A stretch of 22,641 nucleotides of DNA, taken from NCBI GenBank assembly GCA_004551905.1, contig SFPL01000032.1, positions 1-22,641 of the forward strand, in the 5' to 3' direction. The stretch is from Lentisphaeraceae bacterium (GTDB taxonomy: Bacteria; Verrucomicrobiota; Kiritimatiellia; RFP12; UBA1067). This document shows, piece after piece, positions 15,034-22,525 of the stretch; position 1 is the stretch's first letter, and the number at the start of each line of letters is the position of its first letter. A model generated the notes under the pieces. That model had not been told where the DNA came from, ran no database searches, and worked only from the letters and a program-made list of their open reading frames with translations. Made by a program: the position numbers and the translations under genes.

Positions 15034-18000
15034 GACCCGGTCGCGAACGCGTAGGCGTTGCGGAACATCCGCATCCACGGGCCGTCCTTGACAAACGAAC
15101 CATCGTTGTAGGAGAGCTGGCAGGCGCGGAAGCCGCGCTCCGGGTGCGGCATCATGATCGTCGCGCGGCCGTCGGCCGTGGTGAACGCGGTCTGGCCGCC
15201 GTAGGAGCCGTTCGGGTTGTAGGGATAGCGCATCGTCGCGCGTCCGCGCCCGTCGACGAAGTGAGCGGCGCAGATGGACGGCACGAAGCCGTCGGTCCAG
15301 ACGCGGCCCTCGCCGTGCGCGATGGGGATCGGCAGGCGCGAGCCGGCCATGCCACGGAAAAAGATGGACGGCGACTCCTCGATCTCGATCGTGGCGAGAC
15401 GCGCCTCGAACTGCTCGGAGACGTTCTTGACGAACTTCGGCCAGCCTTCCGCGCCGGGGATGAGGTCCTTGAGCTGCGACAGCATCTGGCAGCCGTTGCA
15501 GACGCCGAGGCTGAAGGTGTCGGGACGGTGGAAGAAGGTCCTGAACATCTCCCTGAGACGGTCGTTGTAGAGGATCGAGCGCGCCCAGCCGGAGCCCGCG
15601 CCAAGGACATCGCCGTAGGAGAAGCCGCCGCAGGCGACGAGTCCCTTGAAGTCGGCGAGGTTCACGCGGCCCTCGATCAGGTCGCTCATGTGGACATCCT
15701 GGCAGTCGAAGCCGGCGAGCGCGAACGCCGCGGCCATCTCGATGTGGCCGTTCACGCCCTGCTCACGGAGGATGGCCATGCGGGGCGGGGGATTGGTTAG
15801 GTGGTTGGCGGTAGGCTTATCGTCCGGGTCGTAGGTGAGCTTGAAGGTCATTCCGGGATCGGACTCGTCGAGGGCGTTGTCGTACTCCTCGCGGGCGGCG
15901 AGCGGGTTGTCGCGCAACGCCTGCATCCTGTAGGTCGTCTCGCTCCAGGCGCGGCGGATGAACGTGAGGTCGGTCTTGAGCGCGAGGCGCTCGCCGACGT
16001 AGACCTCAAAGGCGCGCGAGCTGCGGGACGCCGTGCCGACGACGGACGCTGGGACGCGTGCCGCCTTGAAGACCGCCAGCACCTCGGAAATGTTCTTCTC
16101 GGCGACCTGCAGGACGGCACCTGGCTGCTCGTTGAAGAGTTGCTCCAGCGCATCGCCGTCGGGGAGCTGCGCAATGAGTCCGCGCCCGCCGGTGATCGCC
16201 ATCTCCGCGAGCGTGACGGCGATGCCGCCGTCGGAGCGGTCGTGGTAGGCGAGCGCCTTCCGTGACCTGACGATCTTCTGCATCGCGTTGAAGAAGCGCT
16301 TGATAAGCGCCGCGTCCGCGTCGGCGTGGGTGTTGCCGAGCTGGCCGTAGACCTGCGCGAGCGCAGTAGCGCCGAGCGGCATCTCGCCCTTGGAGAGGTC
16401 GACGTAGACGAGGAACGTCGACTGTCCATCGGGATCGGGCTTGAGGTCCGGCGTAAGCGTGAGCCTGACGTCATTCACCGGCGCGAAGCTCGAGACGACG
16501 AGCGAAAGCGGCGCGACCTGCTTGTGCGCGGTGCCGTCGGGATCGCTCCACACGGTGTGCATCGAGCAGGAGTCCTTGCCAACGGGGATCGAGACGCCCA
16601 GCTTCGGGCAGAACTTGAGTCCCACTTCCTGCACGGTGTCGTAGAGGACCGCGTCCTCGCCGGGCTCGCCGCAGGGCGCCATCCAGTTGGCGGAGAGGCG
16701 GATCTGCGAGATGTCGCCAACATCCGCCGCGGCGAGATTGGTGATCGCCTCGGCGATTGCCACGCGGCCGGACGCAGGGCCGTCGAGGAGCGCGACGGGA
16801 GAGCGTTCACCGGTTGCCATCGCCTGGCCCTCGTAGGTCTTGTAGCCCATCGTGGTGACGGCGCAGTCCGCCGCGGGAAGCTGGTAGCGGCCGACCATCT
16901 GGTCGCGCGCGACGCGTCCGGTGACGGTGCGGTCGGTGATGGTGATGAGGAAGGTCTTGTCCGCGACGGCCGGGAGGTGGAGGATGCGCTGGAAGGCGTC
17001 GATCGGCTTCACGCCCGCGAAGTCCGTGCCCGCGTGCTTCTTCGCGACGCGCTTCACCTTCCGCACCATGCGCGGGGGCTTGCCCAGGAGGACCTTGATG
17101 TCCATGTCGATCGGCGAGTCGCCGAAGTGCGAGTCCTCAAGGACGAGCTTGCCGTCGCCGGTCGCGACGCCGATGAACGCCACCGGGCAGCGCTCGCGGC
17201 GGCAAAGTTCCTCAAAGAATCCGCGCGCCTCGGGCCGGAGCGCGAGGACATACCGCTCCTGCGCTTCACAGCACCAGATCTCCATCGGGTTCATCGAGCG
17301 CTCCTCGTTGTGGACCTGGCGGAGCTCGAACTTGCCGCCGGTCGCCTCGACGAGCTCGGGGCAGCCGTTGGAGAGGCCGCCGGCGCCGATGTCGTGAATC
17401 GACATTATCGGGTTGGCCTTGCCGAGGTAGGAGCACGCGTCGATCACGCCCTGGCAGCGGCGCTGCATCTCGGCGTTGCCGCGCTGGACGGAGTTGAAGT
17501 CGAGCGCCTCGGAATTGGTGCCAGTCATCATCGAGCTCGCGGCGCCGCCGCCGAGGCCGATGCGCATCGCGGGGCCGCCGATCTGGACGATGAGCGCGCC
17601 GACCTGGACGTCCTTCTTGAGGACCTGGCTGTGGCGGATGACGCCCATGCCGCCCGCGAGCATGATCGGCTTGTGATAGCCGCGGAGCTCGCCGGCGACC
17701 TCGCCCTCGTAGGTGCGGAAGAAGCCGCAGAGCTGCGGACGGCCAAACTCGTTGCCGAACGCCGCGCCGCCGATCGGTCCCTCTACCATGATCTGCAGCG
17801 GCGTCGCAAGGCGGGACGGGAAGGAGGCGAACTCGCGCTCCCACGGCTGCGGATAGCCGGGGATGCGGAGATTCGAGACCATGAAGCCGCAGATGCCGGC
17901 GATGCTGCGCGAGCCCTGTCCGGTCGCCGCCTCGTCGCGGATCTCGCCGCCGACGCCGGTGGCCGCGCCCGGGAACGGCGAGATCGCCGTCGGGTGGTTG

Positions 18001-18902
18001 TGGGTCTCAACCTTCATCAGCTGGTCGAGCGAGTCCTTTTTGAAGCCGTATTCGTTCGTCTTGGGGTCGATCGCGAAGACGTCGGTCTTGAAGCCCGCGA
18101 CGACGGCGGAGTTGTCCCGGTACGCGGAAAGCGTGTCCTGGGGGCGCTTCTTGTGCGTGTTCTTAATCATCTCGAAGAGCGACTTCGGCTGCTTCTTCCC
18201 GTTGATGACGAACTCGGCGCCGAAGATCTTGTGACGGCAGTGCTCGGAGTTCACCTGGCCGAACATCACGAGCTCGGTGTCGGTCGGGTTGCGTCCCGCC
18301 GCGGCGAAGCTCTTGGCGAGGTACTCCATCTCGGGCTCGGAGATGGCGAGGCCCAGCTCCGCGTTCGCTTCGCGGATCGCCTCCACACCCTTCGCCAGGA
18401 CGTCGAACGTACGCCCGGGCTTCGGGTCGGCGACGTCGAAGAGGTCGGAGATGTCGTCGTAGACGCCCTCGGTCATCTTGTCGTAGATGGCGGCAAGCCA
18501 CTTCGCGCGCGGAAGCGACTTCCTGAAGTCCTCGCGCGCGGCCTTGGAGCCGGAGGCGAGAAGCGACATCCGGAAGCGGATGCCGCGCTCGACGCGCTTG
18601 ATGGACTTGAGGGCGCAGTTGCGGAAGATATCGGTCGCCTTCGAGCTCCACGGCGAAATGGTGCCCTTGCGCGGGAAGACGAAGAAGTCGACGTCGTCGA
18701 GCGGCCCTTTCGCGTTGAGGAGCGAGGCGGCCCGCTCCAGCTCGGCGGGCTCAATCGCCGCGCCCTCCTTGGGCTCGAGCGCGTACGTCCACTTCGCGTC
18801 GATGTCGATGTAGCCGACCGACGGGTCGGCCTTGGCGATGGCATCCTTGAGCGCGTCCATCCTGAACGGCGAGAACGCGTCGGAACCAAGCAGTACGGTC
18901 AT
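15030..18902 (-). CDS. purL: Phosphoribosylformylglycinamidine synthase (large, PurL with fused glutaminase)
   Basis: This enzyme converts FGAR, glutamine and ATP into FGAM, the fourth step of purine synthesis. At 1290 aa it is the long single-chain form, as in gammaproteobacteria, not the PurS/Q/L complex. In order it has an N-terminal PurS-like domain (1-about 150), a linker, two AIRS-type ATP-binding halves (with VETHNHPTAISPFPGAATGVG and VGKDSCSMHTVW), and a C-terminal class I glutaminase. The glutaminase nucleophile is Cys1135 in LGVCNGCQML, with His1253 and Glu1255 in MMPHPERGF. The start ATG is preceded by a strong GAGGAGAAG site. It follows the 93-aa gene by 34 bases and is coupled to manC by a 4-base overlap. 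Confidence 0.98.
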   Translation of the reverse strand: MTVLLGSDAFSPFRMDALKDAIAKADPSVGYIDIDAKWTYALEPKEGAAIEPAELERAASLLNAKGPLDDVDFFVFPRKGTISPWSSKATDIFRNCALKSIKRVERGIRFRMSLLASGSKAAREDFRKSLPRAKWLAAIYDKMTEGVYDDISDLFDVADPKPGRTFDVLAKGVEAIREANAELGLAISEPEMEYLAKSFAAAGRNPTDTELVMFGQVNSEHCRHKIFGAEFVINGKKQPKSLFEMIKNTHKKRPQDTLSAYRDNSAVVAGFKTDVFAIDPKTNEYGFKKDSLDQLMKVETHNHPTAISPFPGAATGVGGEIRDEAATGQGSRSIAGICGFMVSNLRIPGYPQPWEREFASFPSRLATPLQIMVEGPIGGAAFGNEFGRPQLCGFFRTYEGEVAGELRGYHKPIMLAGGMGVIRHSQVLKKDVQVGALIVQIGGPAMRIGLGGGAASSMMTGTNSEALDFNSVQRGNAEMQRRCQGVIDACSYLGKANPIMSIHDIGAGGLSNGCPELVEATGGKFELRQVHNEERSMNPMEIWCCEAQERYVLALRPEARGFFEELCRRERCPVAFIGVATGDGKLVLEDSHFGDSPIDMDIKVLLGKPPRMVRKVKRVAKKHAGTDFAGVKPIDAFQRILHLPAVADKTFLITITDRTVTGRVARDQMVGRYQLPAADCAVTTMGYKTYEGQAMATGERSPVALLDGPASGRVAIAEAITNLAAADVGDISQIRLSANWMAPCGEPGEDAVLYDTVQEVGLKFCPKLGVSIPVGKDSCSMHTVWSDPDGTAHKQVAPLSLVVSSFAPVNDVRLTLTPDLKPDPDGQSTFLVYVDLSKGEMPLGATALAQVYGQLGNTHADADAALIKRFFNAMQKIVRSRKALAYHDRSDGGIAVTLAEMAITGGRGLIAQLPDGDALEQLFNEQPGAVLQVAEKNISEVLAVFKAARVPASVVGTASRSSRAFEVYVGERLALKTDLTFIRRAWSETTYRMQALRDNPLAAREEYDNALDESDPGMTFKLTYDPDDKPTANHLTNPPPRMAILREQGVNGHIEMAAAFALAGFDCQDVHMSDLIEGRVNLADFKGLVACGGFSYGDVLGAGSGWARSILYNDRLREMFRTFFHRPDTFSLGVCNGCQMLSQLKDLIPGAEGWPKFVKNVSEQFEARLATIEIEESPSIFFRGMAGSRLPIPIAHGEGRVWTDGFVPSICAAHFVDGRGRATMRYPYNPNGSYGGQTAFTTADGRATIMMPHPERGFRACQLSYNDGSFVKDGPWMRMFRNAYAFATGS

Positions 18903-18936
18903 TTCTCTTCTCCTCTTTCGATTGCGGATTGATATG

Positions 18937-19218
18937 TCACTTCGCCGCCCCGGCGGTCTCGTCCTTCGCCAATTCGCGCAGGCGCCGCAGCACCGAGCTG
19001 ATCGATTGGATGATGTCCTTGGACTCGAACCGGTCGATGTAGCCGTCGTCCATGAACTTCTGGAGCTTCGCGAGCTGCGGCGCGAACTCGTCGGCGCGCT
19101 GGTGTTCCTGAATCCAGCGCAGGACCACCTTGGCCTCGCTGGTCTCGACCTTCGAATCCTCGAGTATCGCCAGCGTCAGCAGCCAGAACTCGTTTGCTTC
19201 CTCTTCTCTCGTCATCAT
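18937..19218 (-). CDS. Small helical protein of unknown function
   Basis: The 93-aa product is not recognised with certainty. It is rich in charged residues and predicted all-helical, with two similar halves: WLLTLAILEDSKVETSEAKVVLRWIQEH and LQKFMDDGYIDRFESKDIIQSISSVL. Each half resembles the 'short helix, acidic loop, helix' units found in TerB-like proteins and next to some BRCT domains, but no BRCT domain is present. That similarity is an impression, not a search result. Two ATG codons are adjacent (19218 and 19215), with GAGGTAAGAG upstream. It is the promoter-proximal gene of the purL-manC operon. Confidence 0.75.
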   Translation of the reverse strand: MMTREEEANEFWLLTLAILEDSKVETSEAKVVLRWIQEHQRADEFAPQLAKLQKFMDDGYIDRFESKDIIQSISSVLRRLRELAKDETAGAAK

Positions 19219-19240
19219 GGCTCTTACCTCATGTACGTGT

Positions 19241-19249
19241 ATTATACCA
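19241..19249 (-). promoter_or_regulatory. Extended -10 promoter of the 93-aa gene, purL and manC
   Basis: TGGTATAAT on the minus strand lies 22 bases before the ATG. The predicted leader of about 15 bases holds a GAGG ribosome binding site. No -35 match is visible; the upstream DNA is the palindrome at 19261-19299. No purine-operator-like site can be claimed. Confidence 0.65.
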
Positions 19250-19260
19250 TTTTCGTGGTT

Positions 19261-19299
19261 CGCCTGCCCGCCGTAGCCTTGGCGTAGGCGGGCGGGGCG
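19261..19299. repeat. Long interrupted palindrome after the MurC-like gene
   Basis: CGCCTGCCCGCC (19261-19272) faces GGCGGGCGGGGCG (19287-19299), complementary apart from one mismatch or bulge. Between them lies an inner inverted repeat, GCC-TT-GGC, with GTA on each side. It starts 3 bases after the ligase stop codon. Sequences of this type (GTAGCCTTGGCG core inside a GC stem) occur as scattered intergenic palindromes in many environmental bacterial genomes; this is from memory and not checked. It may act as a transcript end. Confidence 0.65.
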
Positions 19300-19302
19300 T
19301 GG

Positions 19303-20499
19303 TTAGCCGGCGAAGGCGGCGGCGAGGCGGCGGGCGAACGGGGCGAGGCCGGGGTCGCGGGCGCCGCAGACCGCGAAGGCCGCGAAGTCGCCGCGGCGGG
19401 CGCGGCACCAGGCATACGCCTCGTCGAAGTCACCGACCGCCACCGCCTTGTCGCCGAGCCGCGCGACGAGCGCGTCCGAGTTGATCGAGCGGTCGGCCGT
19501 GCCGCCGGCGTCGTAGACCGGCAGCACGAGCAGGCGGTCCTGGGGGCGGATCGTCGAGGTGAACATCTCGACGAGCGCGTCCAGCATCTTGCGGAGCGGC
19601 GCGTAGCCGTGGGGACGCCACACCGCGCAGAGCCCGCCGGGATACTCCTCCGCCAGCGTCGTCCACATCGCGCGGAGCTTCTCCGGGTTGTGGGCGTAGT
19701 CGTCGAACACGTTGCCGCCGACGCGCTGGAGGCGGCGCTCGACGCCGCGGAAAGTCAGAAGCGCCGCGCGAGCCTTCGCCTCGTCGCACCCGAGCGCCAG
19801 CGCCATGCGGAGCGCCAGCGCGGCGTTCTGACGGTTGTGACGCCCGGGCATCGTGGTCTCCGCCTCGCCGGGATCGCACCTGCGTCCGTCGACGACCGGG
19901 CCTGGACGGTTTCGCACGAAGTCGTCGAACACCTGGTCCATCTCCTCCTTGGAGTAGTGGTCGGCGGAGGCGTTGGTGACGATCGCCGCGTAGGGACTGA
20001 ACGCCACGAGCGAACGGTCGCTCTCGTCCACCTCGGCGACGGCGTATTCGCCGCGGCCAAAGCGGACCGCCCCTTCCCAGCCGGGCACGTTCGCACCGTT
20101 GACGCAGAACGGGTCGAGCCCGCACTCTGCGAGCACGTGGCCGAGCATGGCGGTGACGGTGGACTTGCCGCAGGTGCCGACGACGGCCACGAGGCGATGG
20201 CCCGAGAGCGCACGGGCGAGCGCCTGGGCGCGGTGGACGACGGGGATGCCCAGCTCCGCCGCGCGGACGAGGCCGGGGTTGTCGGACTCGATCGCGGTGG
20301 AGACCACAACCTCGCCGGTCGCCGCGTCGACGCCGGAGCCATCGTCGGGGAAAACCTTTACGCCGAGCGATTCAAGAAAGCGGACGTTGGGGGTGCCGAG
20401 GGTGCGGTCGGCGCCGGTCACTTCGTCCCCGAGCCGGACGAGCGCGGTCGCGAGTGCGCTCATCCCCACTCCGCCAATGCCGATAAGATGCCGCTTCAA
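19303..20499 (-). CDS. Compact Mur ligase, MurC-like
   Basis: Mur ligases add amino acids to UDP-MurNAc using ATP. The 398-aa protein begins with the MurC/Mpl Rossmann motif HLIGIGGVGMSALA (4-17). The P-loop is GTCGKSTV (108-115), where MurC usually has GTHGKTTT. Further motifs are AEVDESDRSL (155-164), PGRHNRQNAALAL (218-230), RGVERRLQRVGG and DDYAHNPEKL (266-275). It is some 80-90 residues shorter than E. coli MurC, with the missing part mainly in the central domain (after 195). DDYAHNPEKL is closer to MurE/cyanophycin-synthetase wording than MurC's DDYGHHP. The start is TTG at 20499, needed to keep the Rossmann motif; GAGG lies upstream and the paaK stop is 5 bases away. It could be MurC, Mpl, or a ligase with another substrate. 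Confidence 0.75.
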   Translation of the reverse strand: MKRHLIGIGGVGMSALATALVRLGDEVTGADRTLGTPNVRFLESLGVKVFPDDGSGVDAATGEVVVSTAIESDNPGLVRAAELGIPVVHRAQALARALSGHRLVAVVGTCGKSTVTAMLGHVLAECGLDPFCVNGANVPGWEGAVRFGRGEYAVAEVDESDRSLVAFSPYAAIVTNASADHYSKEEMDQVFDDFVRNRPGPVVDGRRCDPGEAETTMPGRHNRQNAALALRMALALGCDEAKARAALLTFRGVERRLQRVGGNVFDDYAHNPEKLRAMWTTLAEEYPGGLCAVWRPHGYAPLRKMLDALVEMFTSTIRPQDRLLVLPVYDAGGTADRSINSDALVARLGDKAVAVGDFDEAYAWCRARRGDFAAFAVCGARDPGLAPFARRLAAAFAG

Positions 20500-20504
20500 G
20501 GCGC

Positions 20505-21788
20505 TCAGCCCTCGGCCTGGCGTCGGATGACGCGCTTCGCCTTGCCCTCGGTGCGCGGCAGCGCGCCGATCGGGAAGACGTCGCCCTTCGGGAGGAACCC
20601 GAGACGCTCGCGCAGATGCTTGGCAACCTGATGGCCGGTGACGCCGGGCTCGGCCTCGACGTTGACGGTGACGTCGGTCATGCCGTTGTGCTCCTCGAGG
20701 ATGATCTGGAACTCGTCGGCGATGCCTGGGATCTCCTTCAGCGCCTGCTCCACCTGGCGCGGATAGAAGTTTACGCCCTTGACGATCAGCATGTCGTCGG
20801 TGCGGCCGGTGATGCGGTCGATGCGGAGCGAGGTGCGGCCGCATTCGCACTTCTCGCGCGAGAGGATGCGGGTGATGTCATGCGTCCGGTAGCGGATGAT
20901 CGGCATCGCCTCGCGCGTCAGGGAGGTGAAGACGATCTCGCCGTATTCACCGTCCGGCACGAGTTCGCCGGTAGCCGGGTCGATAATCTCGGCGATGTAC
21001 TGGTCCTCGAACACGTGAAGGCCGCAGTGGAAGCGGCAGTCCTGGCCGGTCGTGCCGACGCCGCCGGTCTCGGTCATCCCGTAGATGTCGAAGCACTCGA
21101 TGCCGAGGCGCGACTCGATGCGGCGGCGGGTCTCGTCCGAGAACGTCTCGGAGCCGAAGATGCCGACCTTGAGATACGGCAGGTCGCGCTCGCCCTCGGG
21201 GCACTCGTCGAGTTTCTCGATGAGCCGCGGGACATACGAGACGACGGACGCGAAGCCCTTCGACTTGAAGTCCTTCATCAGCTTGATCTGGCGCTCGGTG
21301 TTGCCGGACGACGCGGGCACCGTAAAAAGCCCGGCCTTGCGCGCGCCGTGGTAGAAGCCGAAGCCGCCGTTGAAGAGCCCGAAGGTCGGAATGATCTGGA
21401 ACGCGTCGCCCTTCCCGAGCCCCGCCATCGCGTAGCAGCGCGCCATGCACTCGGCCCACTGGACGAGGTCGCCCTTGGTGTAGGCCATCACCACCGGCGT
21501 GCCGGTGGAGCCGGAGGACATGTGGAACTCCAGGAGGTCATTCCGGTCGGCGCAGTTCATCTTCAGCGGATAGGCGTCGCGGAAGTCGTCCTTGGTGTAG
21601 AACGGCAGGTGCTTGAGGTCGTCCAAGGACTTCACGTCCTCGGGCGAGCCGACGCCGCCCTTTTTCAGGCGCTCGCGGTAGAATTCGTTGTTCCAGACGC
21701 GATTCAGGGACTTCTTCAGCCCTTCCAGCTGCACCTTGGCGAGCTCGTCGCGCGAGAGCGTCTCCTTTTCGCGGTTCCACATGCCCAT
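20505..21788 (-). CDS. Phenylacetate-CoA ligase family protein (PaaK-type)
   Basis: The protein activates an aryl or other carboxylic acid with ATP to an acyl-CoA via the adenylate. The 427-aa length fits PaaK-like ligases. Motifs are the P-loop SSGSTGTPVVMAYT (about 89-102), ECFDIYGMTETGG, PIIRYRTHDITRI, and SLRIDRITGRTDDMLIVKG with the C-terminal lysine region ALPRTEGKAKRVIR. A Cys-containing loop (REKCECGR) is usual in this family. The ATG at 21788 has a strong AAGGAGA site 5 bases upstream, so the 14 codons further up are rejected. No phenylacetate-degradation genes are nearby; in anaerobes related enzymes activate aryl acids from amino-acid breakdown. It is co-transcribed with the MurC-like gene. 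Confidence 0.9.
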   Translation of the reverse strand: MGMWNREKETLSRDELAKVQLEGLKKSLNRVWNNEFYRERLKKGGVGSPEDVKSLDDLKHLPFYTKDDFRDAYPLKMNCADRNDLLEFHMSSGSTGTPVVMAYTKGDLVQWAECMARCYAMAGLGKGDAFQIIPTFGLFNGGFGFYHGARKAGLFTVPASSGNTERQIKLMKDFKSKGFASVVSYVPRLIEKLDECPEGERDLPYLKVGIFGSETFSDETRRRIESRLGIECFDIYGMTETGGVGTTGQDCRFHCGLHVFEDQYIAEIIDPATGELVPDGEYGEIVFTSLTREAMPIIRYRTHDITRILSREKCECGRTSLRIDRITGRTDDMLIVKGVNFYPRQVEQALKEIPGIADEFQIILEEHNGMTDVTVNVEAEPGVTGHQVAKHLRERLGFLPKGDVFPIGALPRTEGKAKRVIRRQAEG

Positions 21789-21820
21789 GGCTGTCTCCTT
21801 GTTGTTGGTGTTGGTCAAGT

Positions 21821-21850
21821 AGTATAGCACATTTCAATCAGGCTTGTAAA
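21821..21850 (-). promoter_or_regulatory. Sigma-70-type promoter of the CoA ligase operon
   Basis: On the minus strand TTTACA (21850-21845) lies 18 bases from TATACT (21826-21821), itself preceded by TGC. The leader would be about 26 bases with a strong Shine-Dalgarno. The -35 lies inside the last codons of the preceding 203-aa gene. Confidence 0.7.
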
Positions 21851-22449
21851 GCGGACGCCAGCAATACGTAAAGATACAAATGATGTTGCTCATGTTGGAT
21901 TGTCTCCGCTACACATTTGATTCCTCGCCCGGTACCTGTCGTTGTAATCGAACCAAAGGCAGCGAGTCTTGATGTATAAGTTTCAGGCCCAGTATTAATC
22001 TCTGCTGCATCGATTCCAATTCTAACAATGTTATCCGTCCTTGGTTGTGTCCAGCCATATTCTGCTTGCGGGTCAAATATGCAATCCGACGGAATACCAC
22101 ACACGCCTCCCTCTTTCCAATAATAGAACCAATTCGGGCTCCCCGCCTGCCCTCCTGGGTGGTTTGTCGCGTGTTTCGGGAAGAACACCTCGTAGTCGCT
22201 CTCTTCGAGCTTTCTGCCATTCAGCAGCAAAATCGCCTTCTTCTTCCCAAACGCATCGTTTTTGTCGCAGAAAGCGGAACCCTCCTCCATCGGAAACGCC
22301 TTGTTCTTCCGCGCACCAGGCGACACCTCCACCGTGCGATCGACGACGTATGTATTCCACGGAACTTCATCTGCCAAAATCGTGAACGCAGCCACCGCTG
22401 CGATCACGACGGCGACAATTGGCGTCAATGGCACGAAAATCCGTTTCAT
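21838..22449 (-). CDS. Membrane-anchored protein ending at an HExxH motif, possibly truncated
   Basis: The 203-aa product starts MKRIFVPLTP and has one N-terminal membrane segment or signal (about 6-26), then an exported domain rich in Asn, Gly and Trp (SPNWFYYWKEGGVCG, AEYGWTQPRTDN). Near the end is CVAETIQHEQHHLYLY, whose HEQHH fits the zinc metalloprotease motif HExxH. Only 13 residues follow it, so a third zinc ligand and the rest of a protease fold are missing. The gene may be a truncated member of a longer family. No continuation exists in other frames. The ATG at 22449 is 9 bases after a TATACT box; the frame is open further up, but that part would start upstream of the promoter. GC is lower than in the neighbours. 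Confidence 0.65.
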   Translation of the reverse strand: MKRIFVPLTPIVAVVIAAVAAFTILADEVPWNTYVVDRTVEVSPGARKNKAFPMEEGSAFCDKNDAFGKKKAILLLNGRKLEESDYEVFFPKHATNHPGGQAGSPNWFYYWKEGGVCGIPSDCIFDPQAEYGWTQPRTDNIVRIGIDAAEINTGPETYTSRLAAFGSITTTGTGRGIKCVAETIQHEQHHLYLYVLLASALQA

Positions 22450-22458
22450 ACGCCGCAT

Positions 22459-22467
22459 AGTATACCA
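22459..22467 (-). promoter_or_regulatory. Extended -10 promoter of the 203-aa gene (near-leaderless)
   Basis: TGGTATACT on the minus strand is followed by ATGCGGCGT and the ATG at 22449. There is no Shine-Dalgarno and no -35. It shares the ATTATGGTATA context with the glnN promoter. Confidence 0.65.
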
Positions 22468-22525
22468 TAATCCGCAGGGCTTGGGGCTTTGTAGGCGCAT
22501 GCTGAGTTCATCCCGGCGAAAAGTC

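Noticed and set aside
16326..18932. 868-aa open frame on the plus strand opposite purL
   Set aside because: It is an antisense shadow caused by high-GC codon use; the product is a Val/Arg/Glu/Leu-rich low-complexity chain and purL on the other strand is certain.
20500..20850. Upstream extension of the MurC-like frame into the CoA ligase gene
   Set aside because: It overlaps the certain ligase coding region; the Rossmann motif begins at the TTG at 20499.
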